Shown: piece by piece, positions 21,004-29,794 of the stretch
Layout of the letters: each line of letters starts with the position of its first letter
Numbering within the stretch: position 1 is the first letter of the stretch
Origin: Hephaestia sp. MAHUQ-44
Lineage (GTDB): Bacteria; Pseudomonadota; Alphaproteobacteria; Sphingomonadales; Sphingomonadaceae
Direction of reading: 5' to 3'
Assembly (NCBI RefSeq): GCF_023806085.1
Contig: NZ_JAMSLX010000004.1
Span: forward strand, 186,001 to 250,000
Length of the DNA stretch: 64,000 nucleotides
Notes under the pieces: model-generated
What the model was told of the DNA's origin: nothing
Databases searched by the model: none
Seen by the model: only the letters and a program-made list of their open reading frames with translations
Translations under genes and position numbers: made by a program

Positions 21004-22440
21004 ATGAACTTTGCCGATCTCGGCCTCTCGGATGAATTGCTTCGCGCGGTTGCGGAAGCGGGTTACGAGGCGCCGACGCCGATTCAGGCCAGCGCGATTC
21101 CCAGTGTTCTGATGATGCGCGACATCATCGGTGTCGCGCAGACGGGCACCGGCAAAACCGCGTCTTTCGTGTTGCCGATGATCGATATTCTCGCCGAAGG
21201 GCGCAGCCGCGCGCGGATGCCGCGCAGCCTGATCCTCGAGCCGACGCGCGAACTTGCCGCGCAGGTCGCCGAGAATTTCGAGAAATACGGCAAATATCAC
21301 AAGCTCTCGATGGCGCTCCTGATCGGTGGTGTGTCGATGGGCGATCAGATCAAGGCGCTCGAAAAGGGCGTCGATGTGCTGATCGCAACGCCGGGGCGGC
21401 TGATGGACCTGTTCGGGCGCGGGAACATCCTCTTGACCGCGTGCAATCTGCTCGTGATCGACGAGGCCGATCGGATGCTCGACATGGGGTTCATCCCCGA
21501 TATCGAGGAAATCTGTGCCAAGCTGCCGCGCCAGCGCCAGACCTTGCTGTTCTCGGCGACGATGCCGGCGCCGATCAAGAAGCTCGCCGACAAGTTTCTC
21601 GACAATCCCAAGACGATCGAAGTCGCGCGCCCCGCGAGCACCAATGTCAACATCACGCAATGGCTGGTGCCGGTCGCCTCGGCGGACAAGCGCGGGCGGT
21701 TGCGCGATCTGTTGCGGCAGGACGAGGTCCGCACCGCGATCATCTTCTGCAACCGCAAGACGACCGTGCGCGAGTTGAACAAGAGCCTCAAGCGCTCGGG
21801 TTTCCGCACCGGCGAGATTCACGGCGACATGGAACAGCCGCAGCGGCTCGCCGAACTCGATCTGTTCAAGCGCGGGGAGATCAACATCCTCGTCGCCTCC
21901 GACGTCGCGGCGCGCGGGCTCGACATCAAGGGGGTCAGCCATGTCGTCAATTATGACGCGCCCTGGCATCCCGACGATTATGTCCACCGCATCGGTCGTA
22001 CCGGCCGGGCGGGCGCGACCGGGGTCGCCTATACGTTCGTGACCCCCGAAGACGCCGAGAATGTCGCCAATATCGAAAAGCTGACCGGGCAGACGATCGG
22101 GCGGCTCGACGGCAAGCCCGCGCCGCGCGACGCGGCGCCCGAACCGGTCGAGGCACCGGTCGAGGCCGAAAAGCCGGCGCGTCGTGGTCGCGGTCGAGGT
22201 CGGGACAAAGAGCGCGCCCCCGAGCGTGAGGCGCCCCGCGAGGCTGCCCGCACCGAACGCGCGCCCGAACGCGAAGAAGCGCCCGCCGACCGCGCACCGC
22301 CGCGCGACGACCACCGGCGGGATCGCGCGTCCGACCGCCGCCCCGATCGTGCCCCGCGGCACCGCGACGACGATCAGGGCGAGGATGACGGCGGCTGGAA
22401 CGGCCCCGTCCCCGGCTTCCTGTCGGCGCGGATCGCCTGA
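21004..22440 (+). CDS. DEAD-box ATP-dependent RNA helicase (RhlE-like)
   Basis: A 478-residue helicase. All motifs are present: Q motif (GYEAPTPIQ), I (AQTGTGKT), Ia (EPTRELAAQ), II (VIDEADRMLD), III (SATMP), IV (AIIFCNRK), V (VASDVAARGLDIKGV) and VI (HRIGRTGRAG). The core ends near residue 375. The last 100 residues are a low-complexity tail rich in Arg, Asp, Glu and Pro, typical of RhlE/DeaD proteins and probably RNA-binding. Such helicases serve ribosome assembly, RNA decay or cold growth. A DUF1289 gene follows after eight bases and probably shares the transcript. Confidence 0.93.
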   Translation: MNFADLGLSDELLRAVAEAGYEAPTPIQASAIPSVLMMRDIIGVAQTGTGKTASFVLPMIDILAEGRSRARMPRSLILEPTRELAAQVAENFEKYGKYHKLSMALLIGGVSMGDQIKALEKGVDVLIATPGRLMDLFGRGNILLTACNLLVIDEADRMLDMGFIPDIEEICAKLPRQRQTLLFSATMPAPIKKLADKFLDNPKTIEVARPASTNVNITQWLVPVASADKRGRLRDLLRQDEVRTAIIFCNRKTTVRELNKSLKRSGFRTGEIHGDMEQPQRLAELDLFKRGEINILVASDVAARGLDIKGVSHVVNYDAPWHPDDYVHRIGRTGRAGATGVAYTFVTPEDAENVANIEKLTGQTIGRLDGKPAPRDAAPEPVEAPVEAEKPARRGRGRGRDKERAPEREAPREAARTERAPEREEAPADRAPPRDDHRRDRASDRRPDRAPRHRDDDQGEDDGGWNGPVPGFLSARIA

Positions 22441-22448
22441 TTGCGGCG

Positions 22449-22634
22449 ATGGGCGGCGTGGTCGAGATCGTGCCGCGCCGGCCGATGGCGAGCCCGTGCA
22501 TCAATCGCTGCGTGCTCGATCCGGCCAGCGGTCGCTGCCTCGGCTGCGCGCGCACCGGCGACGAGATCGCGCGCTGGACCCGCATGACCGACGCCGAGCG
22601 CGCCGCGGTGATGGCGGCACTTCCCACGCGTTAG
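22449..22634 (+). CDS. DUF1289 domain protein
   Basis: A 61-residue protein with the DUF1289 signature: SPCINRCVLDPASGRCLGCARTGDE spans residues 15-39 and holds four cysteines in a CxxxC-x8-CxxC arrangement, probably a metal site. WTRMTDAERAAVMAAL closes the domain. The function is unknown; some relatives are fused to or encoded near other enzymes. It follows the RhlE-like helicase gene after eight bases. Confidence 0.85.
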   Translation: MGGVVEIVPRRPMASPCINRCVLDPASGRCLGCARTGDEIARWTRMTDAERAAVMAALPTR

Positions 22635-22651
22635 GCCGGCCCGCTCACCCT

Positions 22652-22670
22652 GAGCCTGTCGAAGCACCGT
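22652..22670. repeat. Copy of a dispersed palindromic repeat (half element)
   Basis: GAGCCTGTCGAAGCACCGT matches 18 of 19 bases of the repeat at 33940-33958. It directly abuts the TC microsatellite. Elements with the core GAGCTTGTCGAAG are scattered in many sphingomonad genomes. Confidence 0.7.
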
Positions 22671-22731
<61 letters not shown>

Positions 22732-22733
22732 CC

Positions 22734-23828
22734 TCACACATCGGGCAGCACCTGGTCCGCCACGCCCCAGCCGGTGAGCGCGCGGGCATTGGCGCGCGCG
22801 ATCAGCGTGTCGCGATCGTCGACCGAGAACATCGCGGGAGTCTCGACATCCTCCAATTCGCTCCATGAAACCGGCGCCGCCACCGGCGCCCCGCTGCGCG
22901 CGCGTGCCGAATAGGGCAGGATCGCGGTCGACCCGCGCTGATTGCGCAGCCAGTCGATGAAGATCTTGCCGGTGCGCCTGGCCTTGGCAATCGTCGCGGT
23001 GAAGTGCTTGGGCTCGGCCTCGGCGCGCGCGCGGGCAAAGCGCTCGGCGAAGCTTTTGACCGCGTCCCATCCGGCCTCGGGGGTCAGCGGCACCACGACA
23101 TGCACCCCCTTGCCGCCCGAGAGCATCGCGAAGCTGGTCAGTCCCATGTCGGCGAGATGCCGTTTGAGATCGACCGCGGCTTTCCTGACGTCGCCGAAAT
23201 CGAGCCCCGCGTCGGGATCGAGATCGAACACCAGCCGGTCGGGCTGTTCGAGCGTCGCCACCGACGATGCCCAGCCATGGAATTCGATCGTCCCCATCTG
23301 GACGCATTGGATCAGCCCCGCGGCATCCTCGACGTAGAGATAGGGCGCAACGCCGCCGTCTTTCTCGGCGATGTCGACGTGATGCACCGGCGCGCCGAAC
23401 GAGCCCGTATCGTGCTTCTGGAAGAAACATGCCGCGTTGCGCCCTTGCGGGCAACGCAACAGGCTGATCGGCCGGTTTGCCGCCCAGCAAAGCATCAGCG
23501 GCGCCACCGCCGCATAATAATCGGCAAGCTGGCCCTTGGTGATCTTACTGTCGTCGAACAGCAGTCTTTCGGGATGCGTCACTTTGGTGCGCGCTGGTGC
23601 TTTGGCGGATGTCTCGGGCACGGCGTCCTCCGCAGGCTTGTCGCCGCGCAGCCCCCGAAAGCTCGGGCGGCGCAGCGCGTCATCGCTATCGTCGGCATCG
23701 AGCGCGCCCGGCTCGACCCTTTTTCGTATCCGTCCGGCCGACGGTTCGGGGATCGGCCGGAAGCCGACCGCGAGTCCGACTTGATCGCGCTGTCGATCGC
23801 GACCGGGATCGGGGCGCGGGCTACCCAT
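22734..23828 (-). CDS. ligD: LigD-type polymerase (primase-polymerase) domain protein without ligase
   Basis: A 364-residue frame whose C-terminal 285 residues are the polymerase domain of LigD from bacterial non-homologous end joining. Markers are KVTHPERLLF, the catalytic DLDPD metal pair in LVFDLDPDAGLDFG, SGGKGVHVVVPL and KIFIDWLRNQRG; all look intact. The residues just before, RRPSFRGLRGDKPAED, resemble the end of a LigD ligase domain, but the ligase and phosphoesterase domains are missing. So this is either a stand-alone polymerase or the remnant of a larger ligD. The start is uncertain: ATG 23828 or a GTG near 23620. No ku gene is visible. A (TC)28 tract begins four bases after the stop. 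Confidence 0.75.
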   Translation of the reverse strand: MGSPRPDPGRDRQRDQVGLAVGFRPIPEPSAGRIRKRVEPGALDADDSDDALRRPSFRGLRGDKPAEDAVPETSAKAPARTKVTHPERLLFDDSKITKGQLADYYAAVAPLMLCWAANRPISLLRCPQGRNAACFFQKHDTGSFGAPVHHVDIAEKDGGVAPYLYVEDAAGLIQCVQMGTIEFHGWASSVATLEQPDRLVFDLDPDAGLDFGDVRKAAVDLKRHLADMGLTSFAMLSGGKGVHVVVPLTPEAGWDAVKSFAERFARARAEAEPKHFTATIAKARRTGKIFIDWLRNQRGSTAILPYSARARSGAPVAAPVSWSELEDVETPAMFSVDDRDTLIARANARALTGWGVADQVLPDV

Positions 23829-24068
23829 TCAATGCCCCTGGGCCCGAGTCGTTCCGCAGTGTCGGTCGCGCCGTGCGGTTGGGCAGGGATGGCGGCACGA
23901 TGTCCGCGCTGTCCTACAGCGCGGCATTGGTTTATGGACGCGGGCCATGCGCATCGCCGGTCTTTATACCCGTCTTTCCATCACCCCGTCACGGACGCTT
24001 CGGCACCGGGCGCGGCAACCGTGCCAGCGCGTCAACTTTGTCAACGTCGCGTGGCGGAAGGAGCGCTG

Positions 24069-24647
24069 ATGGCCGACGATCCGTTCGTCCTGTTCGATGC
24101 CTGGCTGGCCGAGGCGCAAGCAAACGAACCCAATGATCCCAATGCGATGGCGCTCGCCACCGCCGATGCGGCGGGGCAGCCCGCGGTGCGGATGGTGCTC
24201 CTCAAGGGGCATGATGCGCGCGGGTTCGTCTTCTACACCAACCAGCAGGGCCGCAAGGCCTGCGATCTGGCCCAGAACCCGCAGGCGGCGCTGCTTTTCC
24301 ACTGGAAGTCGCTGCGCCGGCAAATCCGCATCGAAGGGCCGGTGAGCATCGTCAGCGATGCCGAGGCCGATGCCTATTTCGCTACCCGGGGCCGCGATTC
24401 GCAACTCGGCGCCTGGGCGTCGGATCAGTCGCGCCCGCTCGATTCGCGCGCCACCTTCGAGGCGCGGTTCGCGGATGTGAAGGCGCGCTTTGCGGGTGGC
24501 GCGGTGCCCCGCCCGCCGCATTGGTCGGGCTATCGCGTGCGGCCGACGCGGATCGAATTCTGGCAGGATCGCGCGCACCGCCTCCACGAACGGCGGCTGT
24601 TCACCCGCGACGGCGACGGCTGGACCGAAGGATTGCTCTACCCGTGA
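24069..24647 (+). CDS. pdxH: Pyridoxamine 5'-phosphate oxidase PdxH
   Basis: A 192-residue FMN enzyme that oxidises pyridoxine or pyridoxamine phosphate to pyridoxal phosphate, the last step of vitamin B6 salvage and synthesis. The start is ATG 24069 behind AAGGAG. Family strings: RMVLLKGHDARGFVFYTN, ALLFHWKSLRRQIRIEG (FMN-binding), SQLGAWASDQS, PPHWSGYRV and EFWQDRAHRLHERR. Length is normal. Its stop overlaps the GTG start of the next gene, the first of a tight three-gene operon. Confidence 0.95.
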   Translation: MADDPFVLFDAWLAEAQANEPNDPNAMALATADAAGQPAVRMVLLKGHDARGFVFYTNQQGRKACDLAQNPQAALLFHWKSLRRQIRIEGPVSIVSDAEADAYFATRGRDSQLGAWASDQSRPLDSRATFEARFADVKARFAGGAVPRPPHWSGYRVRPTRIEFWQDRAHRLHERRLFTRDGDGWTEGLLYP

Positions 24648-25591
24648 CCGAGAACGAACGCCGCCGTCTGCTGCCCTTTGCCGTGCGCGCCGCGCTGGCC
24701 AGCGTCAGCATGGCGTGCTTCCTGCTGCTGCTGAAGGGGTTCGCCGCCTGGCACACGGGCTCGGTCGCGATGCTCGGTTCGCTTGCCGATACCGGGCTCG
24801 ATCTGCTCGCCAGCCTCGTCACGCTCTACGGCGTCCGGCTTGCCGCAATGCCCGCCGATCACGATCACCGCTTCGGCCATGGCAAGGCAGAGGCGCTGGC
24901 GGCGCTGTTTCAGGTCGGGCTGATCACCGCCTCGGCGATCGGCATTGCCTGGCGCGCGGTCGTGGCGCTCAACCATCCGGTCGAAACGCATGATGCCGGA
25001 TTCGGGATCGCCGTCTCGCTGGTCGCGATCACCGCGACACTGGTGCTGCTCTGGTATCAGCGCCGCGTGATCCGCAAGACCGGTTCGGTCGCGATCATGG
25101 CGGATAATGTGCATTATCAGTCGGACGTGCTGCTCAACGGATCGGTGATCCTTGCGCTCGTGCTCGATCAGCTGGTCGGGATTCCCGCGGCCGATCCGCT
25201 GTTCGGCATTGCGATCGCCGCGTGGCTGCTGTGGGGGGCGTTCAAGGCGTCGTCGACCGCGATCGATCACCTGATGGACAAGGAATGGTCCGAGGAGGAG
25301 CGCGCGCGCTTCGTCGAGGTCGCTGCGCGCCAGCCGGGGATCAAGGGCATCCACGATTTCCGGACGCGCCGTTCCGGGGCGCACGAATTCGCGCAATTTC
25401 ATATGGAGGTCGCGCGCGACCTGACGGTGGCCGCGGCGCACGACATCGTCGAGGATGTCGAAAAGTCACTCAAGCGGGCGTTCCCCAAGGTCGAGGTGCT
25501 GATCCACCTCGACCCCGAAGGTCATGTCGATACCGATAATCCGCTGGTCGAGGCGGATGTCACCCCGCATTGGTTCGGCAAGCGCATATGA
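24644..25591 (+). CDS. Cation diffusion facilitator family metal exporter (FieF-like)
   Basis: A 315-residue membrane transporter for divalent metals. It starts with GTG 24644, overlapping the pdxH stop (GTGA). The transport-site residues are DTGLD in SLADTGLDLLAS (second membrane helix) and HYQSD in NVHYQSDVLLNG (fifth helix); HDHRFGHGKAEALAA follows the normal pattern. The C-terminal cytoplasmic domain is present (HEFAQFHMEVARD, EVLIHLDPEGH). The metal could be zinc, iron or manganese; the aspartate-rich site is shared by FieF-type exporters. Confidence 0.92.
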   Translation: MTENERRRLLPFAVRAALASVSMACFLLLLKGFAAWHTGSVAMLGSLADTGLDLLASLVTLYGVRLAAMPADHDHRFGHGKAEALAALFQVGLITASAIGIAWRAVVALNHPVETHDAGFGIAVSLVAITATLVLLWYQRRVIRKTGSVAIMADNVHYQSDVLLNGSVILALVLDQLVGIPAADPLFGIAIAAWLLWGAFKASSTAIDHLMDKEWSEEERARFVEVAARQPGIKGIHDFRTRRSGAHEFAQFHMEVARDLTVAAAHDIVEDVEKSLKRAFPKVEVLIHLDPEGHVDTDNPLVEADVTPHWFGKRI

Positions 25592-26382
25592 CGATTCCAT
25601 TCGTCCAGATCGATGCCTTCGCGAGCGCTCCCTTCACCGGCAATCCGGCGGCGGTGATGCCGCTCCGCGCCTGGCTCGACGATGCGCTGCTGCAACGGAT
25701 CGCCGCCGAAAACAACCTCAGCGAGACCGCCTTCCTCGTGCCGGCCGACGATGCCGATGCCGATTTCGAGCTGCGCTGGTTCACGCCGACGGTCGAGGTC
25801 GTGCTGTGCGGCCATGCGACGCTCGCGAGCGGGCATTATGTACTGTCGGCCGATCCGGGCCGCGATCGGGTGCGTTTCCGCACCCGCAAGGCAGGCGGGC
25901 TCGCGGTGGCGCGTGCGGACGACGGCTATGAACTCGCGCTCCCCGCCTGGGCGCCTGATCCCAAACCGCTCGACGCGATCGTCGCGGCGCTGGGGGTGGG
26001 CCACGCGGTCGAGACGCTCTGGCACCCCCATGGTTATGGCGTGGTGGTGCTTGAGACGGCGGCGCAGGTGCGCGCGTGCGGCCCCGATTTCCGTCGTCTT
26101 GCCGCGGGCGGCGACGTGCTGACGATCGTCACCGCCCCCGGCGACGAGACCGACATCGTCAGCCGCGTGTTCGCGCCCGGCGCGGGGATCGACGAAGACC
26201 CCGTCACCGGCTCGGCGCATGCGGTGCTGACGCCTTATTGGACCAACCGCCTCGGTCGCGATCGCTTCACCGCGTTTCAGGCGAGCGCGCGCGGGGGCCA
26301 CCTGACCTGCCGCCTCGACGGCGACCGCGCGGTGCTCGGCGGCCAATGTGTGACAGTGATCGAGGGGGTGTTCGCGGTTTAG
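25588..26382 (+). CDS. PhzF family isomerase/epimerase
   Basis: A 264-residue protein starting at ATG 25588, overlapping the preceding stop. The N-terminus FVQIDAFASAPFTGNPAAV and the catalytic-glutamate motif ENNLSETAFL (near residue 45) are diagnostic of PhzF-like proteins. The second half of the pseudo-dimer has GIDEDPVTGSAHAVL. PhzF makes phenazine precursors, but most members outside phenazine clusters have unknown substrates, and no phenazine genes are seen here. It is the last gene of the pdxH operon and converges on the VOC gene with a 4-base overlap. Confidence 0.9.
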   Translation: MTIPFVQIDAFASAPFTGNPAAVMPLRAWLDDALLQRIAAENNLSETAFLVPADDADADFELRWFTPTVEVVLCGHATLASGHYVLSADPGRDRVRFRTRKAGGLAVARADDGYELALPAWAPDPKPLDAIVAALGVGHAVETLWHPHGYGVVVLETAAQVRACGPDFRRLAAGGDVLTIVTAPGDETDIVSRVFAPGAGIDEDPVTGSAHAVLTPYWTNRLGRDRFTAFQASARGGHLTCRLDGDRAVLGGQCVTVIEGVFAV

Positions 26383-26795
26383 GGGCGCGCAAATTCGGGG
26401 GCTAGGGCGCGTTCGGTCCCGAAGGCGAGTTCGAGATTGATCCCATTGGGGTCCTTGAGCACGATCTGGGTCAGTCCCGCAACGCGCGTCTCGCGGCGGC
26501 GGTACGCGATACCGAGATCGGTCAGCCGCATCTCCATCGCATCGGGATCGCGGCAATCGAAGGCGACATGATCCATCCGCCCGCGCGCGCCGATCGCTGG
26601 CACGTCCTCGCCCTCGACGGGCATGTTAACGTGGATGATCGCACGCCCGTCGCGGTCGTAGAGCCAGGCGTTTCGGGTCTGGTCCGCCATCGTCGCCGCC
26701 GGGCCGCGCACGAGGCCGAACACCTCCTCGTAGAAGGTCAGCGTCGCGTCGAGCGCGGGGGTGCGGATGTTGATATGGCCGATCCGCTCGATCAT
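26379..26795 (-). CDS. VOC family (glyoxalase/dioxygenase fold) protein
   Basis: A 138-residue single VOC domain. It opens with IERIGHINIRTPALDATLTFYEEVFGL, split as the usual strand-helix unit, and carries metal-site candidates His (GHINIR), His (MDHVAFD) and Glu (NGINLELAF). The C-terminal DPNGINLEL is the common VOC ending. Substrate unknown; members include glyoxalases, dioxygenases and fosfomycin-type transferases. It overlaps the stop of the serine hydrolase gene region on the same strand by four bases and is probably translated from the same transcript. Confidence 0.85.
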   Translation of the reverse strand: MIERIGHINIRTPALDATLTFYEEVFGLVRGPAATMADQTRNAWLYDRDGRAIIHVNMPVEGEDVPAIGARGRMDHVAFDCRDPDAMEMRLTDLGIAYRRRETRVAGLTQIVLKDPNGINLELAFGTERALAPEFARP

Positions 26796-27859
26796 GAAAT
26801 GAGACTCCCCACGATCCGGCCCAGCGTCCGCCGCGTCGGCGCCAGCGCATCGTCCTGTGTCTTGCCGAGCCGGACGAGGATGACGCTATGTTTTGCGCCC
26901 GGATCGTGCGGATCGGCGCCGGTACCCGCGATGACGAACTGGCCGAGATGCCCGATCATCGAGACGACGGTGTCGGGCGCTGCGTCGGGGAACAGCGTCG
27001 GCCCGTCGGGGTCGCTCCCGCCCGTGCGGTTGAGCCAGGTCTGGCCGCCATATTCGGGGTCGCGCGGCGAAGGGGCCTTCATGAACGCCAGCCAGTCGGG
27101 CGCGATCACCTGCGCCCCGCCGGCCCCCGTGCCGTCGAGCAGCAACCGGCCCATCCGCCCCCAATCGTCGAGCGTCATGTAGATCAGCGAGCCACCGATC
27201 TGCGTGCCCGCGCCGTCGAATTCGAGGAACGCGCTCGTCACCCCCGCCGGCCGGAACAGTCGCTGATAGGCGAAGTTGCGGTAAGCGGTGGCACGCACCT
27301 TGGGATCTTTGCTGTCGGTCAGCGTGTCGGCGATGATCTTCGCGAGGATGATCGTCGTCAGCGACGAATATTCGAATTTGGTCCCCGGCGCCGCTTCGAG
27401 CGGCTGGGCGATCGCCTGCGCCGCCATGTCGTCGGTGCCGCCGACGAACAGCACCTGGTTGGTGTCCGATCGCTCGATCGGATCGCCGATCTCGGTATGC
27501 TGGAGCCCCGAGCGCATCTGAAGCAGCATCCGAAGCGTGATCGCGCCGCGCGGATCGCCGGGGCGATGCCACTCAGGCACCGGCGCGGGCGCATCGAGCG
27601 CGAGGCTGCCGTCGGCGACGAGTTCGCCCACCAGCATCGCCGTCACGGTCTTCGCCATCGACCAGGAAATGAAGCGGTTGGCGTCCGAAAAGCCCGGCGC
27701 ATAGCGTTTGGCGATCACGCGGCCGTCCTCGATCAGCAGTACCGCGCGGGTGCCCGGATCGGCAGCGAACAGCGGCGCGATCACGCTTTGCGGCTGCGCG
27801 TGCCCGCTCGCCGAAAGCGCGGCGAGGAGGGGAAGCGCGAACAGGCTTTTGATCCGCAT
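26792..27859 (-). CDS. Secreted serine hydrolase (beta-lactamase class C fold)
   Basis: A 355-residue protein with a signal peptide (KSLFALPLLAALSASGHAQ). The SxxK catalytic motif is ISWSMAKTVTAMLVGEL (about residue 66), the second motif region has FEYSSLTTIILAKII, and HLGQF replaces the KTG box, as in esterase-like members. Family 6-aminohexanoate-dimer hydrolase and penicillin-binding-like esterases share this layout. I expect it to be a periplasmic esterase or amidase rather than a resistance enzyme. Its end overlaps the start of the VOC gene. Confidence 0.85.
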   Translation of the reverse strand: MRIKSLFALPLLAALSASGHAQPQSVIAPLFAADPGTRAVLLIEDGRVIAKRYAPGFSDANRFISWSMAKTVTAMLVGELVADGSLALDAPAPVPEWHRPGDPRGAITLRMLLQMRSGLQHTEIGDPIERSDTNQVLFVGGTDDMAAQAIAQPLEAAPGTKFEYSSLTTIILAKIIADTLTDSKDPKVRATAYRNFAYQRLFRPAGVTSAFLEFDGAGTQIGGSLIYMTLDDWGRMGRLLLDGTGAGGAQVIAPDWLAFMKAPSPRDPEYGGQTWLNRTGGSDPDGPTLFPDAAPDTVVSMIGHLGQFVIAGTGADPHDPGAKHSVILVRLGKTQDDALAPTRRTLGRIVGSLIS

Positions 27860-27883
27860 CGAGCCAGCCTAGTCTCAGCGCGC

Positions 27884-28207
27884 ATGAAGACAAGACGGAT
27901 CATCGGCTGGGGCGCGCTCGCGCTGATCGTGCTGCTCGCGGCCGGGGTTGCGCTCTATGCGCATCTGATGACACCCAAGTTGCAACTCGGCGTCGGCTAT
28001 GGCGCGCGCGTTGCCTGCGGGTGCCGCTATATCGAGGGCCGCCCGCTCGAAAGCTGCTACAAGGATTTCGAGCCCGGCATGGAGGTGATCCGCCTCGCCG
28101 ACGATCCCAAGACCAAGACGATCACGGCCTCGGTGCCTTTGGTCGCCAGCCGCAAGGTGACCTTCGATTCCGTCCTCGGCTGCCAGCCCGAACCGCTCAA
28201 GCGCTGA
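27884..28207 (+). CDS. Small membrane-anchored protein of unknown function
   Basis: A 107-residue protein starting at ATG 27884. One N-terminal hydrophobic helix (GWGALALIVLLAAGVALYA) anchors a periplasmic domain with cysteines in VACGCRYIEGRPLESCYKDF and a late VLGCQPEPL. The cysteine spacing suggests disulfides. I do not recognise a family. Two short genes of this look often accompany serine hydrolase genes in sphingomonads, but I cannot confirm that. It is divergent from the serine hydrolase gene, 24 bases away. Confidence 0.65.
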   Translation: MKTRRIIGWGALALIVLLAAGVALYAHLMTPKLQLGVGYGARVACGCRYIEGRPLESCYKDFEPGMEVIRLADDPKTKTITASVPLVASRKVTFDSVLGCQPEPLKR

Positions 28208-28471
28208 CCGTCCCGACTCTTGCTTGGGGGCAAGCGTGTGGAACATAGCCGCGAAAGCGTCGTCCATCTGATAGCTAGCCAGATCATCGCCCTTGGACAA
28301 TCCGGCCGATAACGGCAGTTCGCCGACGCCGCTGTTGCGTGCCGATCCTGGGGTGATTTCGAGCCAGATGGAATCATCTGGCGACTCGGAAGTCACGGCA
28401 AACGAAAGATAATCCAGAGTCGGTCCGCAATATCCCGCGACCGGCACCCGAGCACGAGCGTGCGTCTGTGC
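28208..28471. other. Intergenic stretch with a doubtful minus-strand open frame
   Basis: No confident gene. A minus-strand frame from ATG 28447 gives about 80 residues with protein-like composition (LEITPGSARNSGVGELPL, SYQMDDAFAAMF) and lower third-position GC than its neighbours, but it then runs antisense through the gene at 27884-28207. It may be a decayed gene or chance. Confidence 0.35.
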
Positions 28472-29755
28472 TCAATGCGGGCTGGCAAACTCCTCGTCGC
28501 TGTCGACGCCGGCGGCGTGGGTCGCGGCGCGGCCCGCGCCGATCGCGATCAGGCACAGCACGGCATAACAGATCATCGGGACGATCAGCCCGGCCGAATA
28601 GCCGCTGATGTCCGCGATCTTGCCGACGATCAGCGGGATGATCGCGCCGCCGATGATCGCCATGCACAGGAAGCCCGAGGTCGCGCTGGTGCTCGCCGAC
28701 GAGCGTTCGAGCGTCAGTGTGAAGATCACCGGGAACATCACCGAATTGAACAGCCCGATCGACAGCGCGGCATAGCCCGCGGGCACGCCGCGCGTCAGCA
28801 CGACGAACAGACACAGCGCCGCCGCGATCGCGGTGTTGATCGCGAGCAACCGATGCGCCTTGATCCTGGTGAGCAAGGCCGAGCCGATGAACCGACCGAT
28901 CATTGCGCCGAGCCAGTAGAGGCTGACGTAATAGCCCGCATGCTGGAGCGGGATGTTCCAGATCGCTTCGCTGTTGAGGAACAGCGCCATCTGGGTGCCG
29001 ATCGCGACTTCGGCGCCGACATAGAGGAAGATCGCGAGCCCGCCGATCAGCGCCCAGCGTGCGCCGGCGACTTCGGTGAGCGTCTGCCGGAAACCGTGCG
29101 CGGCGGGCGCGGGCGGCGCAGCGCTGGTGATGCGGTGGCGCGACCACCAGATGAAGCCGGCCAGGAACGCCAGCAGCACCGCGATGATGATAAAGCTCAG
29201 GTCGATCGCGCCCAGCGCGTTCGATCGGGCGGTCGCCTCAATCACGTCGCCGGGCTTCACCTCGACACCCTTGAGCAGCAAATTGGCGCCCAGCAGCGGC
29301 CCGAGCACGGTACCGAGCGAGTTGAATGCCTGGCTCAGCGTGAGACGGAAATGGCTACGCTCGGGCACGCCCAGCGCGGCGGCGAGCGGGTTGGCCGCGA
29401 CCTGGAGGACGGTGATTCCGCTGGCGATCACGAACAGGCCAAGCAGCACGCCGGGATAGGTATCGAGATTGGTGCCGACCAGGATGACAAAGCAGCCCGC
29501 GATCATCATCGCGATCGCGAGCACGATCGAAGGGACCGCGCGCAAGCGCGAGACGAGGATCGCGGCGGGGATCGAGATGACGCCATAAGCGATGAAGAAA
29601 GCAAAGGCGCTCAGTTGCGCCTCGACGTTCGACAGACTGAAAATGCCCTTTACCGCGGCGACCAGTGGATCAACCAGCGAGGTGATGAACCCCCAGGCGA
29701 AAAACAGGGTGGTGACCGACGCGAATGCGCCAGTGGCCTTGTGATGGGTGGACAT
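28472..29755 (-). CDS. Sugar MFS transporter (FHS family, glucose/galactose type)
   Basis: A 427-residue permease with twelve hydrophobic segments, of the fucose-galactose-glucose:H+ symporter group. Markers: FFAWGFITSLVDPLVAAVK in helix 1, QVAANPLAAALGVPE, RLTLSQAFNSLGTVLGP, and WLGAMIGRFIGSALL. It probably imports a hexose released by the glycosidases of this locus. It starts 39 bases after the ROK regulator on the same strand and is likely its operon partner. Confidence 0.92.
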   Translation of the reverse strand: MSTHHKATGAFASVTTLFFAWGFITSLVDPLVAAVKGIFSLSNVEAQLSAFAFFIAYGVISIPAAILVSRLRAVPSIVLAIAMMIAGCFVILVGTNLDTYPGVLLGLFVIASGITVLQVAANPLAAALGVPERSHFRLTLSQAFNSLGTVLGPLLGANLLLKGVEVKPGDVIEATARSNALGAIDLSFIIIAVLLAFLAGFIWWSRHRITSAAPPAPAAHGFRQTLTEVAGARWALIGGLAIFLYVGAEVAIGTQMALFLNSEAIWNIPLQHAGYYVSLYWLGAMIGRFIGSALLTRIKAHRLLAINTAIAAALCLFVVLTRGVPAGYAALSIGLFNSVMFPVIFTLTLERSSASTSATSGFLCMAIIGGAIIPLIVGKIADISGYSAGLIVPMICYAVLCLIAIGAGRAATHAAGVDSDEEFASPH

Positions 29756-29794
29756 GCGGCTCTCCCCTAATGGGCGTCGGTCATCGATCTCCGG

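Noticed and set aside
26792..27859. Calling the SxxK serine hydrolase an AmpC beta-lactamase
   Set aside because: The KTG box is replaced by an HLG-type motif and the sequence resembles esterase-like members; no ampR-like gene is next to it.
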